64,000 bases of DNA, from assembly GCF_036090055.1 (NCBI RefSeq), contig NZ_CP107970.1, forward strand, positions 4,094,501 through 4,158,500, written 5' to 3'. The stretch comes from Nocardioides sp. NBC_00368 (GTDB lineage: Bacteria; Actinomycetota; Actinomycetes; Propionibacteriales; Nocardioidaceae). A program made the position numbers and the translations under genes. The notes beneath the pieces were generated by a model that saw only the letters and a list, made by a program, of their open reading frames with translations, was not told the origin of the DNA and did no database searches. This document shows positions 8,458 to 16,355 of the stretch, piece by piece; positions within the stretch are counted from its first letter, which is position 1, and each line of letters starts with the position of its first letter.

Positions 8458-9282
8458 GTGTTGAGTTTCGTACGCGCCGGCGCGGTTGTCGCGGGCGTCA
8501 CCCTCGCCGGGCTCGCAACTGCCCCGGCTTTCGCCACCGGCGACGACCCGGCCGGCAACAACGGCACGGTCAAGATCGAGAAGGTCCTCGCCCCTGACGA
8601 CGCGCCGGACACCACTCCGGAGAACGATCCCCACCAGGACTGCACGTTCGACATCGAGTGGTACGGCTTCGACAAGGGCGACGACATCATCTCGAAGGTC
8701 TCCTTCGAGCTGCAGGCGCCGACCCTCGACGGTGAGCTCACCGTCGACGGCCCCCTCGAGGTCTTCGTCGGCGAGGACGAGGCGTCCGGCGCCGGCACCG
8801 AGGACGGCCTCGACGGCCGCGAGACCTACACCCTCAACTCGACGGGTACAGCGCACCCCGAGCAGGGCTTCCACGTGAAGGTCACCGTCCACACCCCGGG
8901 CAGCCAGGGCAACGACACCAAGTCCAAGGTCTTCTGGTTCGAGAACTGCCCGGTCGACGAGCCGTCGCAGTCCCCGACGCCGAGCCCGTCCCCGACGGAG
9001 CCGATGGAGTCCGAGTCGCCTTCTGAGGAGCCCTCCGAGTCGCCGTCCGAGTCCACCCCGGCCTCTGACGAGACCGAGCCGGCTTCCGACGAGTCCTCCG
9101 AGGCGCCGGTGACCGACTCCGAGGTCCCGACCAACATCGACGCCGGTCTCGCCGGTGAGAGCGACTCCCCCGTGCCCGCGATGTGGCCGCTGCTGGCCAT
9201 GCTCGCCGGTGCTGCCGCCGCCGGCACCGCGCTCGTCGTGGTCCTGCGTCGCCGCGCCGCCGCTCTGGTCCACAAGGACTGA
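8458..9282 (+). CDS. Secreted, membrane-anchored surface protein with Ser/Glu/Pro-rich stalk
   Basis: This is a 274-residue protein of unknown function. A signal peptide covers about residues 1-26 and ends after APAFA. An acidic beta-rich domain of about 130 residues follows. Then comes a low-complexity stalk of SPSPSPT and SESPSEEPSES repeats (about 175-225). A single membrane segment near 245-265 is followed by RRR and a short tail, so the protein is probably displayed outside the membrane. No LPXTG motif is present. GTG at 8458 is chosen because GAAAGG precedes it by 7 nt and the signal peptide starts there. Two Cys residues (in DCTF and ENCP) could form a disulfide. Confidence 0.75.
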   Translation: MLSFVRAGAVVAGVTLAGLATAPAFATGDDPAGNNGTVKIEKVLAPDDAPDTTPENDPHQDCTFDIEWYGFDKGDDIISKVSFELQAPTLDGELTVDGPLEVFVGEDEASGAGTEDGLDGRETYTLNSTGTAHPEQGFHVKVTVHTPGSQGNDTKSKVFWFENCPVDEPSQSPTPSPSPTEPMESESPSEEPSESPSESTPASDETEPASDESSEAPVTDSEVPTNIDAGLAGESDSPVPAMWPLLAMLAGAAAAGTALVVVLRRRAAALVHKD

Positions 9283-9301
9283 ACCGAACCGCGCCACTGA
9301 G

Positions 9302-9343
9302 AACGGCGCGGCGTACGACCTCCGGGTCGTACGCCGCGCCGTT
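9302..9343. terminator. Bidirectional terminator, 19-bp perfect stem
   Basis: The arms at 9302-9320 and 9325-9343 are perfectly complementary around a TCCG loop. T-rich sequence follows on the plus strand. It lies between the convergent surface-protein and CoA-racemase genes and would end both transcripts. Confidence 0.9.
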
Positions 9344-9369
9344 TCTGTTTCTGCTCCGCGGTCCGGTCC

Positions 9370-10557
9370 TCAGTCTTGGAACGCGGCGCCCTTCTCGATC
9401 AGCGCGTCGGCGTCGTCGATGCCCCACGCGGCGAGGGCCTCGCGGGTGTGCTGACCGGCGCTGGCCGCGGGTCCCGAGCCCAAGGTGGAGGCGGTGCGGC
9501 TGAACCGCGGGGCGGGGGCCGGCTGGGTGACACCGTGGTGGGTGACGTACGTCTGGCGGGCCTGCAGGTGCGGGTGGGAAGCGGCCTCGGTCGGGGTGAG
9601 GACGGGGGCGACACAGGCGTCGGTGCCCTCGAACATCTCGGCCCACTCGGCCATCGTCTTCGACGCGAAGGTCTTGGCGAAGAGGTCGCGCATCTCGTCG
9701 TAGCGCTCCATCTCGTACTGCCCCGGGCAGATCCCGTCGAGCCCGAGCCGGGTGACCAGCTCGGCGAAGAACTTGCCCTCCAGCGCGCCGACCGCGACCT
9801 GGCGGCCGTCGGAGGTGTCGTAGAGCGCGTAGAACGGCATCGCGCCGTCGAGCAGGTTGCTCTGCCGCTGCTCGTGCCAGGCACCCGAAGCGAGCATGCC
9901 GGAGATCATCGTGGCGAGGTGGGCGGTGCCGTCCACGATCGCGGCGTCGACGACCTGTCCCTGGCCGGTGGTCCTGGCCTCGACCAGCGCGGCGAGGATG
10001 CCCATGACCAGGTAGGTCGATCCGCCACCGAAGTCACCGAGCAGGTTGAGCGGGAAGTGCGGTCGGGCGCGGTCCTGGCCGAGGCCGTTGAGCACGCCGG
10101 TGGTGGCGATGTAGGTGAGGTCGTGGCCTGCGGACTGGGCCAGCGGCCCCTCCTGACCCCAGCCGGTCATCCGGCCGTAGACGAGGCGCGGGTTGCGCTC
10201 CAGACAGGCGTCGGGCCCCAGCCCGAGGCGGTCGGTCACGCCCGGGCGCAGGCCCTCGATGAGCACGTCGGCGGTCTCGACCAGACGCAGGACGGTCTCG
10301 ACGGCATCCGGGTTCTTGAGGTCGAGCGCGATGCTCGGGCGGCCGCGGGTGAGCAGGTCGCCGGCACCACCGCCGAGCAGGTTGCCGCCCGGCCGGTCGA
10401 CCCGGATCACGTCCGCACCCATGTCCGCGAGGATCGTGCAGGCGTGCGGTCCCGGCCCGATCCCCGCCAGCTCGACGACCTTGACCCCGCGAAGGGGGCC
10501 GGTGCCCTGGCCCAGTGTCACTGTGGATTTCTCCGTCGACTCAGTCATGACGGCCAT
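9370..10557 (-). CDS. mcr: Alpha-methylacyl-CoA racemase-like CaiB/BaiF-family protein
   Basis: This 395-residue class III CoA-transferase-fold protein is of the alpha-methylacyl-CoA racemase type. The racemase interconverts R and S 2-methylacyl-CoA esters in branched fatty-acid and sterol side-chain breakdown. The AGHDLTYIATTG segment contains the His, and the LLGDFGGGS segment the Asp, that form the catalytic pair in mycobacterial MCR. A PRLVYGRMTGWGQ segment is typical of the family. The C-terminal part is somewhat longer than the usual 360 residues. Two in-frame ATGs (10557 and 10548) are close together. The divergent kinase gene and tandem palindromes lie upstream. A CoA-transferase role cannot be fully excluded. 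Confidence 0.85.
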   Translation of the reverse strand: MAVMTESTEKSTVTLGQGTGPLRGVKVVELAGIGPGPHACTILADMGADVIRVDRPGGNLLGGGAGDLLTRGRPSIALDLKNPDAVETVLRLVETADVLIEGLRPGVTDRLGLGPDACLERNPRLVYGRMTGWGQEGPLAQSAGHDLTYIATTGVLNGLGQDRARPHFPLNLLGDFGGGSTYLVMGILAALVEARTTGQGQVVDAAIVDGTAHLATMISGMLASGAWHEQRQSNLLDGAMPFYALYDTSDGRQVAVGALEGKFFAELVTRLGLDGICPGQYEMERYDEMRDLFAKTFASKTMAEWAEMFEGTDACVAPVLTPTEAASHPHLQARQTYVTHHGVTQPAPAPRFSRTASTLGSGPAASAGQHTREALAAWGIDDADALIEKGAAFQD

Positions 10558-10575
10558 CCTCGCAGGATCCGCGCT

Positions 10576-10614
10576 TCCGGAGTCCGGGTCCAGAGTCTGG
10601 ATCCAGAGTCTGGA
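10576..10614. promoter_or_regulatory. Three tandem 13-bp palindromes upstream of the kinase
   Basis: Three abutting 13-mers occupy 10576-10588, 10589-10601 and 10602-10614. The last two are identical (TCCAGAGTCTGGA, symmetric around a central G). The first is a variant, TCCGGAGTCCGGG. They lie 19-57 bp upstream of the racemase start and 84-122 bp upstream of the kinase start. They look like a cooperative operator array for an unidentified regulator. Confidence 0.55.
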
Positions 10615-10697
10615 ACCCTCCGCCCGGCCTGACCTGATCGCGGCGCGGAGTCCGATACGCTCCGAGACACACTCGCCGGTGCACAGGAGCAGAGAAG

Positions 10698-12170
10698 TTG
10701 TCTCGGGAAATCCCCACGTCCCCCCAGTCCCTCCCGATCAGCTCGGTCAGCCCGCTGACCGCGAACGATCCCCGCGAGATGGGTCCGTACGCGCTCACCG
10801 GCCGCCTCGGCCACGGCGGCATGGGCGTCGTCTATCTGGGTGAGGACGCGTCGGGCATGAAGGCAGCGGTGAAGGCGATCCTTCCCGAGCTCACCTCCGA
10901 CCCGGGGTTCCGCGCGCGGTTCGAGCGGGAGATCGAGGCCGCGAAGAAGGTGGAGAGCCGGTTCACCGCACGCGTTCTCGACGCCGACCCCGACGCCGCA
11001 CAGCCCTGGATGGCGAGTCAGTACGTCGCCGACCCACCGCTCAGCAAGCTGGTCAGCTCCGGCCAGCGTCTGACCGAGATCGACGTACGCCAGTTGGTGG
11101 CCGGGGTCGCCGAGGCGCTCGCCGCGGTGCATCGCGTCGGGCTGGTCCACCGCGACATCAAGCCGGGCAACATCCTCTACGGCGCCACCGATCCGTGCGT
11201 GATCGACATGGGCATCGCCCGCTCCGTCGACGGCACCGCGCTGACCCAGACCGGCAAGGCGGTCGGCACCTACGGCTATCAGGCGCCCGAGCAGGTCCAG
11301 ACCGGCACCTTCTCCAGCGCCGTCGACATCTGGGCGCTCGGTCTGGTCGCCTTCGTCGCCGCCACCGGGCGCTGGCCGTTCAGCGGCGAGATCGGCTCGA
11401 TGGGACACCTCCTCACGGGTGAGTCGCCCAACCTGAGCCTGTGCCCGGTCTACCTGCGTCCGCTCGTCGCCGCGTGCTTGGCCGAAGCGCCCGCCGCGCG
11501 CCCCTCCGCCGCGGACATCCTCGCCACCAACGGCGACTGGACCCTGCTGCCGGCCCCGGCCACCTCGGAGCAGGAGACCACCATCGGCGCGCCGTCGCCG
11601 CAGGCGTTCACCGGAGGCGGGATCGCCCGTGGTCCGCGGCCTCCGGTGAGCCCCACCGACACCGCCGACCTGCCCACCCAGGCCCCCACGTTCGCCGAGC
11701 CCCAGCAGCCCTCCGGGCGTCGCTGGAAGACGGCCGGCCTCGCCGCCGCGGCGGTCGTCCTGATCTCGGCCGGCGTGGCCGTCGCCGCCAACCCCGGCCT
11801 CCTGCCCGGCCAGGACGACGCACCGAAGGTCGGCGAGGTGTCCCCCTCCGCCGAGCCGACCACCGGCGAGAGCAGCACCGCGCCGACCACACCGGTCGGC
11901 GGCTCCGTGGAGACCGGGGACGATTCCGAGTTCGCCGAGCGGCCCGACAACGAGGACGCGGAGGACAAGGGCGAAGTCGCTCCGAGCAGCGGCACGGACA
12001 CCGGCGGCGACACGACGCCGTCCGAGACGCCGGAGCCGACCGCGACGGCCCCGAGCGATCCGGCCAGCGAGCCGGCCACCGAGACCCCGACGGCCGAGCC
12101 GACCGAGACCGCGACGGTCGAGCCGACCGAGGATCCGGCCGAGGAGCCGACGGCGACCGCCACTCCCTGA
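10698..12170 (+). CDS. Membrane-anchored Hanks-type Ser/Thr protein kinase
   Basis: This 490-residue receptor-like kinase has an N-terminal cytoplasmic kinase domain (about 28-275). It shows the glycine loop LGHGGMGVVY, the VAIK-type lysine in KAAVKAI, and the catalytic loop HRDIKPGN. The metal-binding DFG motif appears as DMG in VIDMGIAR. The APE motif is present in YQAPEQ. A Pro-rich linker leads to one membrane segment at about 348-370. An external tail of about 115 residues follows, rich in Thr, Glu, Pro and Ser. There are no PASTA repeats, so it is not PknB. The TTG start at 10698 follows an AGGAG site by 8 nt. Substrates and ligand are unknown. Confidence 0.9.
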   Translation: MSREIPTSPQSLPISSVSPLTANDPREMGPYALTGRLGHGGMGVVYLGEDASGMKAAVKAILPELTSDPGFRARFEREIEAAKKVESRFTARVLDADPDAAQPWMASQYVADPPLSKLVSSGQRLTEIDVRQLVAGVAEALAAVHRVGLVHRDIKPGNILYGATDPCVIDMGIARSVDGTALTQTGKAVGTYGYQAPEQVQTGTFSSAVDIWALGLVAFVAATGRWPFSGEIGSMGHLLTGESPNLSLCPVYLRPLVAACLAEAPAARPSAADILATNGDWTLLPAPATSEQETTIGAPSPQAFTGGGIARGPRPPVSPTDTADLPTQAPTFAEPQQPSGRRWKTAGLAAAAVVLISAGVAVAANPGLLPGQDDAPKVGEVSPSAEPTTGESSTAPTTPVGGSVETGDDSEFAERPDNEDAEDKGEVAPSSGTDTGGDTTPSETPEPTATAPSDPASEPATETPTAEPTETATVEPTEDPAEEPTATATP

Positions 12171-12217
12171 GCATTCTGTCGTTGCGGACCGACAGCGTCG
12201 ACTGCGCCTCCTTGGGT

Positions 12218-12242
12218 GGTCTCGACAGGCTCGACCACCGGT
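12218..12242 (+). repeat. 25-bp dispersed actinobacterial intergenic repeat, copy 1
   Basis: This 25-bp GGTCTCGACAGG..CGACCACCGGT sequence recurs at 13813-13837 with one change. The extended form carries GGTGGTC and GACCACC as short inverted ends. It lies between the kinase and GAPDH genes. Similar elements are common between actinobacterial genes. Confidence 0.7.
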
Positions 12243-12354
12243 TCTTGGTTGGATCGATCAAGGTGGCCGGGGCTCTGGGGATGCCGATAATCGAGCCTGG
12301 CCGGGTGTGTCCCCCGCCCGATCCAGGCCTTCCCGAGCAACCGAAAGTTGAGCT

Positions 12355-13800
12355 GTGAGCGACACCGACGAGACCTTCAACGACTGGCAGCACCGCGAGG
12401 AGCTCGCGGAGACGATGATCCCGATCATCGGCAAGCTCTACCGCGAGAAGGATGTCACCATCCTGGTCCACAGCCGGTCGCTGGTGAGCAAGTCCGACAT
12501 CTCGATCCTGAAGGCGCACCGGTTCGCGCGCCAGATCGAGGGCGAGGAGCTCTCGGTCACCGACACGTTCCCGCTGCTCCAGGCGGTCGCCAAGCTGGAC
12601 CTCGGTCCGTCGAAGGTCGACCTGGGCCTGCTCGCGGTCCAGTACGCCGAGGACGAGCGCGGCCTCTCCGTCGACGACTTCGTCGCCGAGAAGCTCGCCG
12701 GCGCCACCGGCGACAACAAGCTCGAGCGCAACGGCGGCCAGGACGTCGTGCTCTACGGCTTCGGCCGGATCGGCCGCCTCGTCGCCCGGCTCCTCGTCGA
12801 GAAGGCCGGGTCGCGCCACGGCCTGCGCCTGAAGGCCGTCGTCGTCCGCAAGGGCGGGGAGGACGACCTCATCAAGCGCGCCTCGCTGCTGCGCCGCGAC
12901 TCGATCCACGGTCAGTTCGCCGGCACCATCACGGTGGACGAGAAGAACGGCGTGCTCATCGCCAACGGCAACCCGATCCAGTTCATCTACTCCAACGACC
13001 CGACGACGGTCGACTACACGGCGTACGGCATCAAGGACGCCATCCTGATCGACAACACCGGCAAGTGGCGCGACCGCGAGGGCCTCTCCCAGCACCTGCG
13101 CCCGGGCATCAAGAAGGTCCTGCTGACCGCGCCGGGCAAGGGCGACGTCCCCAACATCGTCCACGGCGTCAACCACCAGACCCTCACCGGCGACGAGAAG
13201 GTCATCTCCTGCGCGTCGTGCACGACCAACGCGATCGTGCCGCCGCTGAAGCTGATGGAGGACCGCTTCGGGATCGTGCGCGGTCACGTCGAGACGGTGC
13301 ACTCGTTCACCAACGACCAGAACCTGCTCGACAACTACCACAAGGCCGACCGCCGGGGTCGTTCCGCACCGCTCAACCTGGTGCTCACCGAGACCGGTGC
13401 GGCCTCTGCCGTCGCCAAGGCACTCCCGGACCTGAAGGCGAAGATCACCGGCAACTCGATCCGCATCCCCACCCCGGACGTCTCGATCGCGATCCTGTCG
13501 CTCTCGCTCAAGGGTGAGACCTCGAAGGAAGAGGTCGTCGACTACCTCCGTGAGGCCTCGCTGACCGGCGAGCTGCGTCGCCAGGTGGACTTCACCACCG
13601 CCCGCGACGCGGTCTCCTCCGACTTCATCGGCTCGCGCGCCGCCTCGATCATCGACGGCAACGCGACCATCGTCGACGGCGACTCCGCGATCCTCTACGT
13701 CTGGTACGACAACGAGTTCGGCTACTCCTGCCAGGTCGTCCGCACCGTGCAGTCGATCTCGGGTGTCGAGTACCCGACCTTCCCGGTCCCGGCTGTCTGA
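12355..13800 (+). CDS. gapB: Glyceraldehyde-3-phosphate dehydrogenase, long GapB/GapX type
   Basis: This 481-residue GAPDH carries about 125 extra N-terminal residues before the Rossmann motif LYGFGRIGR. The catalytic Cys lies in SCASCTTNA, about residue 289. C-terminal signatures include GAASAVAKALP and WYDNEFGYSCQVV. The length matches the second, about 480-residue GAPDH of Corynebacterium and relatives. That enzyme prefers the gluconeogenic direction there; the same use here is inferred. The GTG start at 12355 has a GAAAG site 7 nt upstream. The gene stands alone, between two copies of a 25-bp repeat. Confidence 0.92.
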   Translation: MSDTDETFNDWQHREELAETMIPIIGKLYREKDVTILVHSRSLVSKSDISILKAHRFARQIEGEELSVTDTFPLLQAVAKLDLGPSKVDLGLLAVQYAEDERGLSVDDFVAEKLAGATGDNKLERNGGQDVVLYGFGRIGRLVARLLVEKAGSRHGLRLKAVVVRKGGEDDLIKRASLLRRDSIHGQFAGTITVDEKNGVLIANGNPIQFIYSNDPTTVDYTAYGIKDAILIDNTGKWRDREGLSQHLRPGIKKVLLTAPGKGDVPNIVHGVNHQTLTGDEKVISCASCTTNAIVPPLKLMEDRFGIVRGHVETVHSFTNDQNLLDNYHKADRRGRSAPLNLVLTETGAASAVAKALPDLKAKITGNSIRIPTPDVSIAILSLSLKGETSKEEVVDYLREASLTGELRRQVDFTTARDAVSSDFIGSRAASIIDGNATIVDGDSAILYVWYDNEFGYSCQVVRTVQSISGVEYPTFPVPAV

Positions 13801-13806
13801 TTCCTC

Positions 13807-14600
13807 TCAGGCGGTCTCGACAGGTTCGACCACCGGTGCTGCCCCGTCCCGTCCGGTCTCCGGACGTGGCGGGGCAATCCGGTTCCAGGCCTGGAGGATC
13901 GCCTCGGTATCGGTCAGGCCGACCTGTGCGACGTCGCGCAGGGCAGGGGCGGAGCGTCGCCACATCTCGTACTCGATCTGCGTCTTCTGCTTCTCGGCAT
14001 CGGCCCTGAGCCAGTCGACCTCGTGCAGCGGGCCGTTCGTCGTCGGCGCACCCCAGACCGTCACCGTCGGCCCGTGCTCGAGCGGCAGCCAGGTCTCCTT
14101 CATCGGCTCGAACCAGTCGCCCGGCGGTTCGACCTGGAACGTACGCGGCGGTGTGCTGCGGTTCGCCGCCGGCGGCGGGCCGTCGTCGTAGGTGTGGCCG
14201 ACGACCTGGGCACCGAACACCACCCAGCTGGCCAACGTCGCGACCAGCGGGAAGCGCCGGCCGTCCAGGCAGCCCCAACGGTCGAGCATCGCGCCGAGGA
14301 AGAACGGCACGTACCAGTTCCCTCGCACCACCTCGGCCTGCTCCCCCAGGTCTTCGAGAGGTCGAACCTGCGATCGCGACCGAGCCGGACGATGAGCGGG
14401 CGAACCGCGTCCAGTGTCTTGTCCGTGCAGCGCGGTCGGGCGAGCAGCGCAGCGAGCCTTCGCTCGTCGTAGAGGATCGCGCTGCCGACCTTCTGCCCGG
14501 GGCCGGCCAGGCCGGCGACCAGGACCCGGTTCGCCTCGACCTTACCGATCATGTGCAGCTCACAGATCCGACGTATCGCCTCGCGCGTGGTGACCTCCAT
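13807..14600 (-). pseudogene. Frameshifted hypothetical gene with N-terminal helix-turn-helix-like region
   Basis: Two overlapping minus-strand frames look like one broken gene. The upstream part starts at 14600 (MEVTTREAIRRICELHMIG) and loses coding character near 14340-14370. The downstream part continues in another frame from about there (WYVPFFLGAMLDRWGCLDG) to 13807. The joined product would be about 265 residues, with a helix-turn-helix-like N-terminus. The C-terminal PVVEPVET is the translated copy 2 of the 25-bp repeat, so the natural end was probably replaced by the repeat. A sequencing error would also explain the shift. Function unknown. Confidence 0.55.
13813..13837 (+). repeat. 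25-bp dispersed actinobacterial intergenic repeat, copy 2
   Basis: It is identical to 12218-12242 except for one C-to-T change, in the same orientation. It overlaps the 3' end of the frameshifted gene and begins 13 bp after the gapB stop. Together the copies bracket gapB as direct repeats. Confidence 0.75.
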
Positions 14601-14703
14601 GCACAGGGACGGTAGGAGGGCTGGCCGTCGGGGGCGACGGAATTCAAGATCCTGTGGATAACTCTGTGGAAACCGCCTCTTCGGTCTGCCGCCGCAAGGT
14701 CGG

Positions 14704-14760
14704 ATCCGTTCCTTTTACTAGACGATGACAAGGTGTCATCGTCTAGTAAAAGGAACGGAT
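14704..14760. repeat. Perfect 27-bp inverted repeat (hairpin)
   Basis: The arms at 14704-14730 and 14734-14760 are exact complements around an AGG loop. The sequence is AT-richer than its surroundings. It begins 12 bp beyond the stop of the ABC-transporter ATPase gene and so probably terminates that operon. It lacks a U tract and is much longer and more perfect than termination requires. No transposase or second copy is seen in the window. Confidence 0.85.
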
Positions 14761-14772
14761 ATCGCCCCGCGG

Positions 14773-15519
14773 TCAGGAGCGGACGCGAGCCAGGAAGGCG
14801 CGGGTGCGCTCCTCGACCGGGTCTCCGAAGAGCTGCTCCGGCGGCCCCTGCTCCAAGACCCGACCGCCGTCCAGGAAGCAGACCTTGGTGGCGACCTCGC
14901 GGGCGAAGGACATCTCGTGGGTGGCGAGGACGAGGGTCGTGCCTGCCTCCGCCTCGGCCCGGACGATCTCCAGCACCTCACCGACGAGCTCGGGGTCGAG
15001 GGCGGCGGTGATCTCGTCGAGGAGCAGCAGGCGCGGCCGGGTGCACATCGCCCGCACCAGCGCGACCCGCTGCTGCTGACCTCCGGACAAGGCGTCGGGA
15101 TGGGCGTCGGCCTTGTCGGCGAGACCGAACCGGGCCAGCAACTCCCGGGCCCGGTCGGCCGCCTCGTCCGGACGAACGCCGTGGACGCGCACCTGCGCCA
15201 GCGTGCAGTTGTCGAGGACCGAGAGATGTGGGAAGAGGTTGTACGCCTGGAAGACCATCCCGATCTCACGGCGCACCGAGCGCGGGTCGACGAGCGGATC
15301 GGAGATCTCCCGGCCGTCGAAGGTGATGACCCCGTCGTCGATCGTCTCGAGCAGGTTCAGGCAGCGCAGCAGGGTCGACTTCCCCGACCCGGAGGCGCCG
15401 ATCAGGCAGACCACGTCGTGCTCGGCCACCACCAGGTCCAGACCGTCGAGCACGACCTTCCCTCGGTAGGCCTTGCGCAGCCCCCGGGCCTCCAGCAGCC
15501 CCGACATCGATGCCGTCAT
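14773..15519 (-). CDS. Polar amino-acid ABC transporter, ATP-binding subunit
   Basis: This 248-residue ATPase powers uptake by the adjoining permease and binding protein. Walker A is GASGSGKST, the Q loop lies in MVFQAYNLFPH, the signature is LSGGQQQR, and Walker B is LLLLDEITAALD followed by the switch His in THEM. These match the GlnQ/HisP group. One departure is Ile for the more usual Pro or Ala after the Walker B Glu. The start overlaps the permease stop by ATGA, showing translational coupling. The operon order in transcription is binding protein, permease, ATPase. Confidence 0.93.
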   Translation of the reverse strand: MTASMSGLLEARGLRKAYRGKVVLDGLDLVVAEHDVVCLIGASGSGKSTLLRCLNLLETIDDGVITFDGREISDPLVDPRSVRREIGMVFQAYNLFPHLSVLDNCTLAQVRVHGVRPDEAADRARELLARFGLADKADAHPDALSGGQQQRVALVRAMCTRPRLLLLDEITAALDPELVGEVLEIVRAEAEAGTTLVLATHEMSFAREVATKVCFLDGGRVLEQGPPEQLFGDPVEERTRAFLARVRS

Positions 15520-16355
15520 CGACCCTGCTCCTTCTCGATCTGTCGCCGCATCAGCCAGTCGGTGAGCCGGGTGAGCGGGACCGCGACGACGAGGAAGTAC
15601 GCCGCGGCGACCAGCAGCGGGGTGCCGTTGAAGTTGTAGCCCTGATAGTCCTGAGCCGCCCGCAGCGCCTCGAAGACACCCACCGCCGAGATCAGCGCGG
15701 TGTCCTTCTGCAGCGAGACGAGGTCGTTCATGAGCGGCGGTACGACGCGGCGTACGGCCTGCGGGAGGACCACGAAGCGCATGGTCTGGGCCCGGGTCAG
15801 CGCCAGCGCCTCGGCCGAGGCGATCTGGGTGGGATGGATCGCCAGGATGCCGGCACGGAAGACCTCCGCGACGTAGGCCCCGTAGCAGAGCACCAGGGCG
15901 AACGTGGTCAACCAGAACAGCGAGCTGGTCACCCCGGCCAGGCCCAGCGCCGGGATCCCGATGCCGCAGATGACCACGACCATGATCGAGGGCACCCCGC
16001 GGAACAGATCGGTGTAGCCGATCGCCAGGAGTCGCAGCGGCGCCAACCAAGGGGAGGTGGTCTGGCGGGCGATGGCGACGAGCGCACCGAGGACGAGCAC
16101 GCACGGCTCGGCGACCAGGAAGATCCGGATGTTGATCCAGAACCCCTCGGCGATCGCCGCGAACGAGTCACGTGCGTGCGACCAGCTCAGGAAGTAGTCC
16201 CGGACCCGGTCCCACCCCGGCGAGGAGACCACCAGCAGCCCCAGACCGACCGCCACCACGGCCGTCACCACGGTGGCGACGACGATCTGCTGGAGCTTCA
16301 GCCGCCGGCGTACGGCCTGCCTCTCGAGCTCCCGCTCGCTGGGCGCCCAGGTCAC
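15516..16355 (-). CDS. Polar amino-acid ABC transporter, permease subunit
   Basis: This is a 279-residue HisM/GlnP-type permease. About five or six membrane segments start near residue 22. The EAA-like coupling loop follows (EALALTRAQTMRFVVLPQA). The GTG at 16355 is chosen because it overlaps the TGA of the binding-protein gene; longer frames upstream are antisense or shadow. It translocates the bound amino acid together with the ATPase. Only one permease gene is present, so it probably acts as a homodimer. Confidence 0.9.
   Translation of the reverse strand: MTWAPSERELERQAVRRRLKLQQIVVATVVTAVVAVGLGLLVVSSPGWDRVRDYFLSWSHARDSFAAIAEGFWINIRIFLVAEPCVLVLGALVAIARQTTSPWLAPLRLLAIGYTDLFRGVPSIMVVVICGIGIPALGLAGVTSSLFWLTTFALVLCYGAYVAEVFRAGILAIHPTQIASAEALALTRAQTMRFVVLPQAVRRVVPPLMNDLVSLQKDTALISAVGVFEALRAAQDYQGYNFNGTPLLVAAAYFLVVAVPLTRLTDWLMRRQIEKEQGR

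Noticed and set aside
8458..9282. Sortase-anchored protein
   Set aside because: There is no LPXTG-like motif before the C-terminal membrane segment. A simple membrane anchor is the better reading.
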